Positions 37,717 to 44,731 of a stretch of 64,000 nt of DNA are shown piece after piece (positions within the stretch are counted from its first letter, which is position 1; each line of letters starts with the position of its first letter). Both the position numbers and the translations under genes were made by a program. The notes under the pieces are model-generated. The model searched no databases. It saw only the letters and a program-made list of their open reading frames with translations, and was not told the origin of the DNA. This DNA comes from UBA1858 sp965227695 (GTDB lineage Bacteria > Pseudomonadota > Gammaproteobacteria > UBA4575): contig OZ245760.1 in assembly GCA_965227695.1 (NCBI GenBank), forward strand, positions 248,001 through 312,000, written 5' to 3'.

Positions 37717-39588
37717 ATGGATTCAGACACAAATACAGATCAGCAGAGTCAGGAATACAGCCTGAAAGGCCTTATCGCCAAGGGTAAGGAGCAGGGCTAC
37801 CTTACATACGCAGAGGTGAATGATCACCTTCCAAACTCCATTGTTGATCCTGAACAGATCGAAGATATCATCAGCATGATTAACGACATGGGTATCCGCG
37901 TTCATGAACAGGCGCCGGATGAAGAGTCCCTGCTGCTATCGGAATCTGCTGCGTCTGCCGATGATCTGGCCGAAGAAGCCGCGGCTGCACTCGCCTCGGT
38001 CGACAGCGAATTTGGACGAACCACTGACCCGGTGCGTATGTACATGCGTGAAATGGGTACTGTGAACCTGTTGACCCGTGAAGGTGAGATCAAAATTGCC
38101 AAACGCATTGAGGAAGGACTCTCGCAAGTACTCTTCGCCATTGGCCACTATCCTCGCTCCATTGAAACATTACTGGTGTTGTACGCAAAAGTTGAAGCCG
38201 AGGAAATGCGCCTGACCGATCTTATTTCGGGTTTTATAGACCCCGATGCGGAAGAGGAAATTCAAACTCCTACAGTGGTTAACACTGACGAGGCTCAAAG
38301 CGACGACAATACAGAAGACACCACTGACGACGATGCCAGCGACGATGATGATGACAGCACCGAAGAAGAAATAGATACCGGTCCTGATCCTGAAGAAGCG
38401 CGCGAGCATTTTGAAAAACTGGCAAAACTTTACAAATCTTCGCAAACTGCCAGCATCCAGAAGAGTCCCAAGAAAGCCCATGCGGCTCGTGAAGAAATCG
38501 CCGAATGGTTCATGCGCCTCAAACTGACCCAGAAAGTCATTGATGCACTGGCCGCTGACTTGCGCACCACTGTGAGCAGTATACGTAATCATGAGAGACT
38601 CATCATGGCACTGTGCGTCGATTACTCACGCATGCCAAAGAAAAAATTTATCGAGTCATTCACTGAGAACGAAACCAACCCTGAATGGGTGGGCGGATTG
38701 ATCAAGTCCAATACCAAATTCTCCGAATCACTCAAGGAAGTCCAGGAAGAAGTTGTTAAAGAGCAACAGAAACTTGCCTCCATCCAGGAATCAGCCAAAC
38801 TGAGTATTGCCGAAATCAAAGAAATAAACAGGCGTATGTCAATCGGCGAGGCCAAAGCAAGAAGGGCCAAAAAAGAAATGGTTGAAGCGAACCTGCGCCT
38901 GGTTATCTCCATTGCTAAAAAATACACCAATCGCGGCTTACAGTTTCTCGACTTAATCCAGGAAGGCAATATTGGTCTGATGAAAGCGGTTGATAAATTC
39001 GAGTATCGACGTGGCTACAAATTTTCTACTTATGCCACCTGGTGGATCCGCCAGGCCATTACCCGGTCTATTGCTGACCAGGCACGCACCATTCGTATCC
39101 CGGTACACATGATAGAAACAATCAACAAACTCAACCGCATCTCCAGACAGATGTTACAGGAAATGGGAAGGGAAGCCACGCCAGAAGAGTTATCTGAACG
39201 CATGGAAATGCCGGAAGACAAGGTGCGCAAAGTGCTTAAAATAGCCAAAGAACCGATTTCAATGGAGACCCCTATTGGTGATGATGAAGATTCACATCTG
39301 GGCGACTTCATCGAGGATGCCAATATCGAGTCGCCTGTTGAAGCGGCAGCCGGCGTTGGCCTGAGCGAAGCAACACGTGAAATACTGGCGTCACTCACAC
39401 CCCGCGAAGCAAAAGTATTACGTATGCGTTTTGGTATCGATATGAATACTGACCACACACTTGAAGAGGTGGGTAAACAGTTTGACGTCACTCGTGAGCG
39501 TATCCGCCAGATAGAAGCTAAAGCCCTGCGTAAACTCCGCCATCCCACACGCTCTGAGCAATTGCGAAGTTTCCTGGAACTTGAATAA
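37717..39588 (+). CDS. rpoD: RNA polymerase primary sigma factor (sigma-70)
   Basis: Encodes 623 residues. Region 1.1 is near the N-terminus (SLKGLIAKGKEQGYLTYAEVNDHLP), followed by DPVRMYMREMG (1.2), an acidic non-conserved region (about 180-235 with long Asp/Glu runs), region 2 with RFEYRRGYKFSTYATWWIRQA-type sequence, region 3, and region 4 ending in TRERIRQIEAKALRKLRHP. The ATG at 37717 is chosen over a TTG six codons earlier because it matches the family start and follows an AGGTAG site. Confidence 0.98.
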   Translation: MDSDTNTDQQSQEYSLKGLIAKGKEQGYLTYAEVNDHLPNSIVDPEQIEDIISMINDMGIRVHEQAPDEESLLLSESAASADDLAEEAAAALASVDSEFGRTTDPVRMYMREMGTVNLLTREGEIKIAKRIEEGLSQVLFAIGHYPRSIETLLVLYAKVEAEEMRLTDLISGFIDPDAEEEIQTPTVVNTDEAQSDDNTEDTTDDDASDDDDDSTEEEIDTGPDPEEAREHFEKLAKLYKSSQTASIQKSPKKAHAAREEIAEWFMRLKLTQKVIDALAADLRTTVSSIRNHERLIMALCVDYSRMPKKKFIESFTENETNPEWVGGLIKSNTKFSESLKEVQEEVVKEQQKLASIQESAKLSIAEIKEINRRMSIGEAKARRAKKEMVEANLRLVISIAKKYTNRGLQFLDLIQEGNIGLMKAVDKFEYRRGYKFSTYATWWIRQAITRSIADQARTIRIPVHMIETINKLNRISRQMLQEMGREATPEELSERMEMPEDKVRKVLKIAKEPISMETPIGDDEDSHLGDFIEDANIESPVEAAAGVGLSEATREILASLTPREAKVLRMRFGIDMNTDHTLEEVGKQFDVTRERIRQIEAKALRKLRHPTRSEQLRSFLELE

Positions 39589-39616
39589 TTCTGATTTCCA
39601 GTAATAATAATGCATC

Positions 39617-39622
39617 TATAAT
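39617..39622 (+). promoter_or_regulatory. Possible -10 box of the tRNA gene
   Basis: A perfect TATAAT lies 11 bases before the tRNA. No clear -35 box is present at 16-18 bases; the tRNA may also be cut from the rpoD transcript. Confidence 0.4.
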
Positions 39623-39632
39623 CGCACTGTCA

Positions 39633-39709
39633 GGGCCCGTAGCTCAGTTGGTTAGAGCAGAGGACTCATAATCCTTTTGTCGTAGGTTCGAGTCCTACCG
39701 GGCCCACCA
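39633..39709 (+). tRNA. tRNA with CAU anticodon, probably tRNA-Ile2 (lysidine-modified)
   Basis: A 77-base cloverleaf with encoded CCA: acceptor GGGCCCG/CGGGCCC, D arm GCTC/GAGC, anticodon loop CTCATAA, T arm GTAGG/CCTAC with TTCGAGT. CAU serves initiator Met, elongator Met and Ile2. The acceptor starts with paired Watson-Crick bases, so it is not the initiator. C4-G69 and C5-G68 pairs are the features that TilS uses to pick tRNA-Ile2 over elongator Met (recalled). In E. coli ileX also lies close downstream of rpoD. If so, the C of CAU is converted to lysidine and the tRNA reads AUA. Confidence 0.85.
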
Positions 39710-39839
39710 CTTTATATTATCTATTTCGCGGTTTAGTGCCTGACAACAGACAATAAATTTTAATAACCATGTCGCAGAGCGTGCAGCCGCTACTGACGGG
39801 GCATGGCATCCAGGCAAAATACAAAACCGCATATGCAGA

Positions 39840-40250
39840 TTAGCTCGCCTTGGCTAAACTGACTTCAGGCTCTCCCTGCCATAACATTTCGTAACCGATC
39901 TCATAATAATTTTCAGCAAAGTCGGCTAACGCTTCAAATTTTTCTTTAAAGACTTTATCCGCATGTGACTTTTCATGCTGCTCGAATGATTTCCAGTAGG
40001 TCACTATGGCAATATGACTGCCAGTGTCTTCATCAGAATCCATTGAGCCTTCTTCCGAAATGAAACCGCCAAATTTATATACCTGGCCACCGATAAAACC
40101 ACCTTCTTCGTCACCATAAGTATTTTTGACGACATTGCACATTTCACCCAGTTGTAGCTCAACATCTTCCAGGCTAACCCCTTGCTTGAGCTTGACAACG
40201 TTATACATCATGACACAACCAAATGGCACTGTTAGCGGTTCAAACATCAT
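39840..40250 (-). CDS. Unrecognised protein, possibly a dimeric alpha/beta-barrel (ABM-like) fold
   Basis: Encodes 136 residues, no signal peptide or membrane segment. The pattern of a strand (MMYNVVKLKQGVSLEDVELQ), helix, then IAIVTYWKSFEQHEKSHADKVFKEKFEALADF resembles the antibiotic-biosynthesis-monooxygenase/stress-response dimeric barrels, where WxSxxxxxxH...F is common. It has an acidic loop EEGSMDSDEDTG. A start at residue 14 or 15 (second MM) would also give a complete domain. Its promoter side faces the hsp20 promoter region. Function unknown. Confidence 0.7.
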   Translation of the reverse strand: MMFEPLTVPFGCVMMYNVVKLKQGVSLEDVELQLGEMCNVVKNTYGDEEGGFIGGQVYKFGGFISEEGSMDSDEDTGSHIAIVTYWKSFEQHEKSHADKVFKEKFEALADFAENYYEIGYEMLWQGEPEVSLAKAS

Positions 40251-40549
40251 TTTCTCCTTGGGATTAACAATATTAGTAAAACAGTATATATAAATATTTA
40301 AACGAGGAAATACTCTGATTTATATACCCATAAGTTGTAATAATTATGTATTTTGGAGATATTCACTTCTGAATAGCGAACTCATCAGCATGTCATCAAC
40401 AACTCAGTTTACTTGGATGTCAGACACTAAAGTCTCCGCTTATACTCGGAAAGCACACAGCCCTGACATAATGAAGTCAACATGGCCTCTGCTATAAGCC
40501 AGGAACCCGTTTAAATTATCCGTGTTTCTGACAAACGATGCTTACTACT

Positions 40550-40562
40550 GTAAAAATTTTAC
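40550..40562. promoter_or_regulatory. Palindrome just upstream of the sigma-32 promoter
   Basis: GTAAAAATTTTAC is a perfect palindrome around one central base, ending 8 bases before the -35 box of the hsp20 promoter. It may be an operator or an upstream A/T-rich element. Confidence 0.3.
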
Positions 40563-40570
40563 GCCTGGCC

Positions 40571-40598
40571 CTTGAAATTTTTTTAAGCTCCCCCATCT
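40571..40598 (+). promoter_or_regulatory. Sigma-32 (heat-shock) promoter of hsp20
   Basis: CTTGAAA (40571-40577), a 13-base spacer, and CCCCATCT (40591-40598) match the RpoH consensus essentially exactly. The gap to the start codon gives a leader of roughly 80 bases. RpoH itself is encoded at 9.1 kb in this window. Confidence 0.92.
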
Positions 40599-40653
40599 GT
40601 ATTTGCGCGGAGATAATCGCCCGCTATTTTTAATTATTTAATTAACACCCTGA

Positions 40654-40677
40654 TTTTTATTTAATTTTAAATAGGAG
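40654..40677 (+). promoter_or_regulatory. Likely fourU-type RNA thermometer in the hsp20 leader
   Basis: The leader can fold so that UUUU (40654-40657) pairs with GGAG (40674-40677) of the Shine-Dalgarno AGGAGG, on top of an A/U stem UAUUUA (40658-40663) with UAAAUA (40668-40673) and a four-base loop. Weak U-G and A-U pairs over the ribosome site are the mark of fourU thermometers, which open on heating. This is folded by eye only. Confidence 0.55.
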
Positions 40678-40683
40678 GCAGAA

Positions 40684-41127
40684 ATGGTTCAGCATGATGG
40701 TATTCAACCTGTACTTAATCGATTTCAGAATCAAGTCAACCGAGTCATGGAGGATGTGATTCCCGAGGCCCAAATTTCAGGCTCACGTACTGCTGAGTGG
40801 TCACCGCACGTTGATGTGCTTGAATATGATGATCGCTTTGAGTTGTATGCGGACATGCCGGGCGTTGGCACTCACGCAATTGATATTAGCCTGGAAAATA
40901 ACATCCTGACAGTAACCGGCGAGCGCACTAAACTGGCTCTTGCAGAAGAGAAACCACGAGTTCGACTTGAGCGACCCGCTGGTAAATTTCATCGTCAATT
41001 TATATTACCCAATGTCGCAGATACTGACGATATCACGGCCAACAACAAGGATGGTGTACTTCAAATCATCATTAAAAAGAGAGAAGAAGCAAAAAGGCGA
41101 AAGATTGAAGTTCTTAAAGCACACTAA
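40684..41127 (+). CDS. Small heat-shock protein, Hsp20/alpha-crystallin family
   Basis: Encodes 147 residues. The alpha-crystallin domain (about 38-130) begins at WSPHVDVLEYDDRFELYADMPGV and holds LENNILTVTGERTK; the G-V-L motif is in NKDGVLQIIIKKREE. The N-terminal arm (1-37) has NRVMEDVIPEAQIS. It holds unfolded proteins in a refoldable state. A strong AGGAGG site precedes the ATG. Transcription is probably from the sigma-32 promoter 90-110 bases upstream, with heat-sensitive translation. Confidence 0.95.
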   Translation: MVQHDGIQPVLNRFQNQVNRVMEDVIPEAQISGSRTAEWSPHVDVLEYDDRFELYADMPGVGTHAIDISLENNILTVTGERTKLALAEEKPRVRLERPAGKFHRQFILPNVADTDDITANNKDGVLQIIIKKREEAKRRKIEVLKAH

Positions 41128-41146
41128 TAATTGATTCTTTTGTCAT

Positions 41147-41180
41147 GGTGAAGGGTGATGTTAAGGAACTATCCTTCACC
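41147..41180 (+). other. Intergenic hairpin after hsp20
   Basis: GGTGAAGG and CCTTCACC are exact inverses with an 18-base loop. No U run follows the stem, so it may be a partial terminator or a stabilising hairpin between hsp20 and the small gene downstream. Confidence 0.45.
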
Positions 41181-41229
41181 AGTCACTGAAAACATTCACT
41201 GTAAAACGAAAAATTAAAGGTGATGATAG

Positions 41230-41457
41230 ATGGACGTAAACACAATTTTAGATCATTTATGTAAAGCTGACGAAGAATTTACCAGGCTATATTGTTCGGC
41301 ACAGGGTGATAAATCACTGGTAGAAAACAATCTTGAATACAAATTAGCAATTGCAAAAGCATACGAATCGGCCAAACATTTAGGTGCATTTATTGGCAAA
41401 AATCCGTTCTCAGTAGAAACCCCGACGCCACAGCACCATACTAATTCAGCTGAATAA
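41230..41457 (+). CDS. Unrecognised small soluble protein
   Basis: Encodes 75 residues, mainly helical and mildly acidic; no membrane segment or signal. The AAAGGTGAT site 6 bases before the ATG is a good ribosome site, which supports translation. LDHLCKADEEFTRLYCSAQGD holds two cysteines nine residues apart. The C-terminus is a disordered Thr/Pro/His stretch. It is 102 bases after hsp20 on the same strand and could be part of the heat-shock transcript. I do not recognise a family. Confidence 0.65.
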   Translation: MDVNTILDHLCKADEEFTRLYCSAQGDKSLVENNLEYKLAIAKAYESAKHLGAFIGKNPFSVETPTPQHHTNSAE

Positions 41458-41661
41458 CACAGCAACGCACTCAATTATGACCATCAGAGCACTCATCCAT
41501 TTCTCGTAATTTTGACATCGCTTGACTTCGCCACCTGTCTTGTCACCATCGCCCGCGCATTGGTGACAAAAAACCGACGTAAAGGCATGCCCCTCATTAA
41601 AGGGTGTCTGATTGCTGTCGATAGCCTGTGAAAATAATCAGGTTTATTGCCCCGGGTGATC

Positions 41662-43197
41662 ATGGAACAGTTAAGTGAAAAATTACTATTATTATTAAAG
41701 TCCTGCACAAATCTGCCAAGTCCGCCGGCAGTGGCAACCCGAATCATTGAGCTAAGCTCGAGTGCGACCGCCAGTCTCGGCGATGTCGCTGAGGTCGTCA
41801 GTGTAGACCCGGCCCTGAGCGCGAAACTACTTCGAATGGCGAATTCCCCGCTCTATACAAAACAAAGAAAAGTCGAAAATCTCAGGCAGGCCATCATTTT
41901 GTTTGGCCTCGATGGCACATTGAATATCGCATTGAGTTTTTCCCTGCGACAGGGTGTACAGGATGATAGTAATTCAGGGCTTGACTATAGCATTTACTGG
42001 AAACGGTCACTGGCCAGCGCCATGTTAAGCCAGGCGATTGTCCAAAAACTGGGCGGCGACTCCAAAGACAGTGCTTTTTTATCCGGCATCCTGCAGGATA
42101 TTGGTATGCTTGCCTTAGATAAAGCCAGGCCCGGATTGTATGATGCCCTGGAGGATCAAAGTGACCACCGTCAGATTTGCACGATAGAACAATCTGACCT
42201 GGGCGCGGATCACAGTCATGTCGGTGCGTGGTTACTAGAACAATGGCATATTCCTGAGCGCCTGATTGACCCGATCCATTTCAGCCATGCTGATCGTGAT
42301 TTTGATGACAATACATTATCCAAGGCTGTCGCCTGTTCAAGCTTACTTGCCGATATTTTTATCGCGAGTGAAAAAACCATTCCTGCCCTGATAGCCGACA
42401 GAATCAAGCAGGCCAAAAAGATCATTAGCCTCAATGATGATACATTTAACCAGATCATCAATTCGGTCTCTGAAAACTATTCTGATCTCGCATCCATGTT
42501 TGATATTGAAATGGATGATTCACTGTTACTGGACTTCATCTCAGAACAAGCCAAGGAAATTTTGATTTTAAGAAATTTAAATCAGATAAAAGAATCGGAA
42601 TCATTACAGAAAACCGCAAAACAGTTACAGTCAAAAACGGAACAGCTCGAGGAGATGAATCGCAGGGATGCGCTGACCAGGTTGTTTAATCGACGCTATT
42701 TTGATGAAGCAATGAGCACTGAATTTGCCAATGCCACCAGGTACAAATGGCCTCTCGGACTTATTTTTATTGATATTGATTTTTTCAAGAAAATTAATGA
42801 CTCTCTTGGTCATGCCGCCGGAGATGCCGTACTCACTAAAGTCGCTGAAATCTTAATTGAGTGCACGCGCGATTCAGATATTGTTTGCCGTTATGGCGGT
42901 GAGGAATTCACTGTTATTTTACCAGGAACTAATGTTGATGGGGTGGAAGTCACATGTCAGCGTATCATTACTGCATTCAGAAATACCGCCATACAACTGA
43001 ATAATGAAAAAATTGTACATGTCACTGTTTCGGCAGGTGCTTATGTATATGATGGCTCCTGCACCGAAGTTAATAACTGGAATGAGCATGTGAAGCTAGC
43101 AGACCAGGCAGCCTACCAATCCAAAAATAATGGACGGGACCAATATAGCCTGCTAACTGACACATCTAAAATTAACTCACAAAAGCTGGCCGGCTAA
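41662..43197 (+). CDS. HDOD-GGDEF signalling protein, predicted diguanylate cyclase
   Basis: Encodes 511 residues from the ATG at 41662. An HDOD domain (about 8-205; LLKSCTNLPSPPAVATRIIEL through DPALSAKLLRMANSPLY) is followed by a linker, a coiled coil (about 300-335, LNQIKESESLQKTAKQLQSK) and a GGDEF domain (about 340-500). The active-site motif is GGEEF in CRYGGEEFTVILPG, and FIDIDFFKKINDSLGHAAGD is the metal/nucleotide block, so c-di-GMP synthesis is likely. The inhibitory RxxD site before GGEEF reads RDSD (CTRDSDIVCRYGGEEF), so product inhibition is possible. The HDOD part is probably a sensor or scaffold. Confidence 0.9.
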   Translation: MEQLSEKLLLLLKSCTNLPSPPAVATRIIELSSSATASLGDVAEVVSVDPALSAKLLRMANSPLYTKQRKVENLRQAIILFGLDGTLNIALSFSLRQGVQDDSNSGLDYSIYWKRSLASAMLSQAIVQKLGGDSKDSAFLSGILQDIGMLALDKARPGLYDALEDQSDHRQICTIEQSDLGADHSHVGAWLLEQWHIPERLIDPIHFSHADRDFDDNTLSKAVACSSLLADIFIASEKTIPALIADRIKQAKKIISLNDDTFNQIINSVSENYSDLASMFDIEMDDSLLLDFISEQAKEILILRNLNQIKESESLQKTAKQLQSKTEQLEEMNRRDALTRLFNRRYFDEAMSTEFANATRYKWPLGLIFIDIDFFKKINDSLGHAAGDAVLTKVAEILIECTRDSDIVCRYGGEEFTVILPGTNVDGVEVTCQRIITAFRNTAIQLNNEKIVHVTVSAGAYVYDGSCTEVNNWNEHVKLADQAAYQSKNNGRDQYSLLTDTSKINSQKLAG

Positions 43198-43200
43198 CGA

Positions 43201-44481
43201 TTACCCAAGTGCCTGCTCAAGATCAGCAATGATATCTTCGGCATCCTCTATACCAATAGAGAGTCTGACAACATCCGGTCCTGCACCCGCAGAAATCTGC
43301 TGCTCTTCTGTTAATTGACGGTGCGTGGTAGAGGCAGGATGAATGATTAATGAACGTGTGTCACCAATATTGGCAAGATGTGAAAATAGCTTGCAGCGAT
43401 CAACAATCTTCACGCCGGCTTCATATCCACCCTTAACACCAAACGTAAATACCGCACCCGCACCCTGTGGACAGTACTTCTGCCCAAGTTCATAGAAAGG
43501 GCTGTCTGGTAATCCTGCATAAGAAACCCAATCGACCTGGGAATGGGTAGTCAGCCACTTGGCAACCTCGAGCGCATTGTCTGCATGTTTTTTCATGCGC
43601 AGTGGCAATGTTTCCGCGCCGGTCAGTGATAAATACGCATTCATGGCAGACATAGTTGGCCCAAGGTCGCGTAACCCAACGGCATGCGAATACATAGTGA
43701 ATGCAAGTGGTCCAAACGTTTCATGGAAATTCAGCCCATGATACGCACCACAACTTTCAGACAATCCTTTAAACTTGTCATTTTGCGACCAGTCAAAGTT
43801 ACCTGAATCAACCACTGCACCGCCCATGGCGTTACCATGCCCGGATATGAACTTGGTCGTGGAATGGACAACAATATCCGCACCAAACTCAAACGGGCGA
43901 CATAACGCAGGCGAAGGCAGGGTATTATCAACAATCAGTGGCACACCGGCCTCATGCGCGATATTGGCAATTTTTTCAATATCACAAACCACGCCACCCG
44001 GGTTTGCCAGGCTTTCAGTGAACATGGCTTTGGTTTTTGGCGTGACGGCTTTGCGAAAGTTTTCCGGATCGACCGGATCGACAAATTTTACATTCCAGCC
44101 GAATTTTTTAAAGGAATGGCCAAATTGCGTAATTGACCCCCCATATAATTTGTTTGAAGCGACAAATTCGTCGCCACTTTCCATCAGGGCAAAAAGTGCC
44201 AGCATTTGTGCTGAGTGCCCAGAGGCGGTACATGTTGCACCAACGCCTCCTTCCAAACTTGCTACTCTTTCCTGGAAAACACTCACTGTCGGGTTTGTCA
44301 GGCGTGAATATATAAACCCGGCTTCCTCCAGGCCAAACAATGCCGCGGCATGATCGGCATCTTTAAATACAAAAGCCGTGGATTGGTTGATTGGTGTAGA
44401 ACGTGCACCAGTGACAGGATCCGGCTCTGCGCCAGCGTGTATTGATCGAGTGGCAAATCCATATTTTGAGTCTTCAGTCAC
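43201..44481 (-). CDS. metY: O-acetylhomoserine sulfhydrylase (homocysteine synthase)
   Basis: A 426-residue PLP enzyme of the Cys/Met metabolism family. GFATRSIHAGAEPDPVTGARSTPI is the N-terminal block; the PLP lysine is in HSTTKFISGHG, and SRLTNPTVSVFQERVASLEGG is also conserved. Its length, about 30 more than cystathionine gamma-synthase, and the DNTLPSPALCRPFEFGADIVV region indicate the O-acetylhomoserine type. It makes homocysteine from sulfide directly. Convergent with the GGDEF gene, 3 bases apart. Confidence 0.92.
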   Translation of the reverse strand: MTEDSKYGFATRSIHAGAEPDPVTGARSTPINQSTAFVFKDADHAAALFGLEEAGFIYSRLTNPTVSVFQERVASLEGGVGATCTASGHSAQMLALFALMESGDEFVASNKLYGGSITQFGHSFKKFGWNVKFVDPVDPENFRKAVTPKTKAMFTESLANPGGVVCDIEKIANIAHEAGVPLIVDNTLPSPALCRPFEFGADIVVHSTTKFISGHGNAMGGAVVDSGNFDWSQNDKFKGLSESCGAYHGLNFHETFGPLAFTMYSHAVGLRDLGPTMSAMNAYLSLTGAETLPLRMKKHADNALEVAKWLTTHSQVDWVSYAGLPDSPFYELGQKYCPQGAGAVFTFGVKGGYEAGVKIVDRCKLFSHLANIGDTRSLIIHPASTTHRQLTEEQQISAGAGPDVVRLSIGIEDAEDIIADLEQALG

Positions 44482-44585
44482 AGTATCCTCTTATTATTAA
44501 TTGATTTAAAAGCACCATCATAACGCACTTGGGCACTTTTTTTAACCGCGCCACAAATAAACACCCTATGGTTATCCGTTATTTG

Positions 44586-44668
44586 CCTCAAACCTGTGTC
44601 GATTTGGCCTAAACCTGCAATTACGCAAGTTTCTCTATTTGTTGTTAAATTGCGTGAAACAGCGCAAG
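44586..44668. promoter_or_regulatory. Repeat-rich region between metY and the AAA-like gene
   Basis: CCTCAAACCTG (44586-44596) and CCTAAACCTG (44608-44617) form an imperfect direct repeat with a 22-base step. ACGCAA (44623-44628) is inverted as TTGCGT (44650-44655), and CGCAAGTTT recurs at 44663. The arrangement suggests regulator binding for one of the divergent genes. The regulator is unknown. Confidence 0.35.
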
Positions 44669-44731
44669 TTTATTCACTAACTGTTTGTTTATATTCGCAG
44701 CATCGAAAGCTATAGCAACTTAAAATAATCC

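Noticed and set aside
40417..40469. ATGTCAG / CTGACAT inverted repeat upstream of hsp20
   Set aside because: Seven-base arms 39 bases apart are expected by chance in a region this long, and nothing else supports a function.
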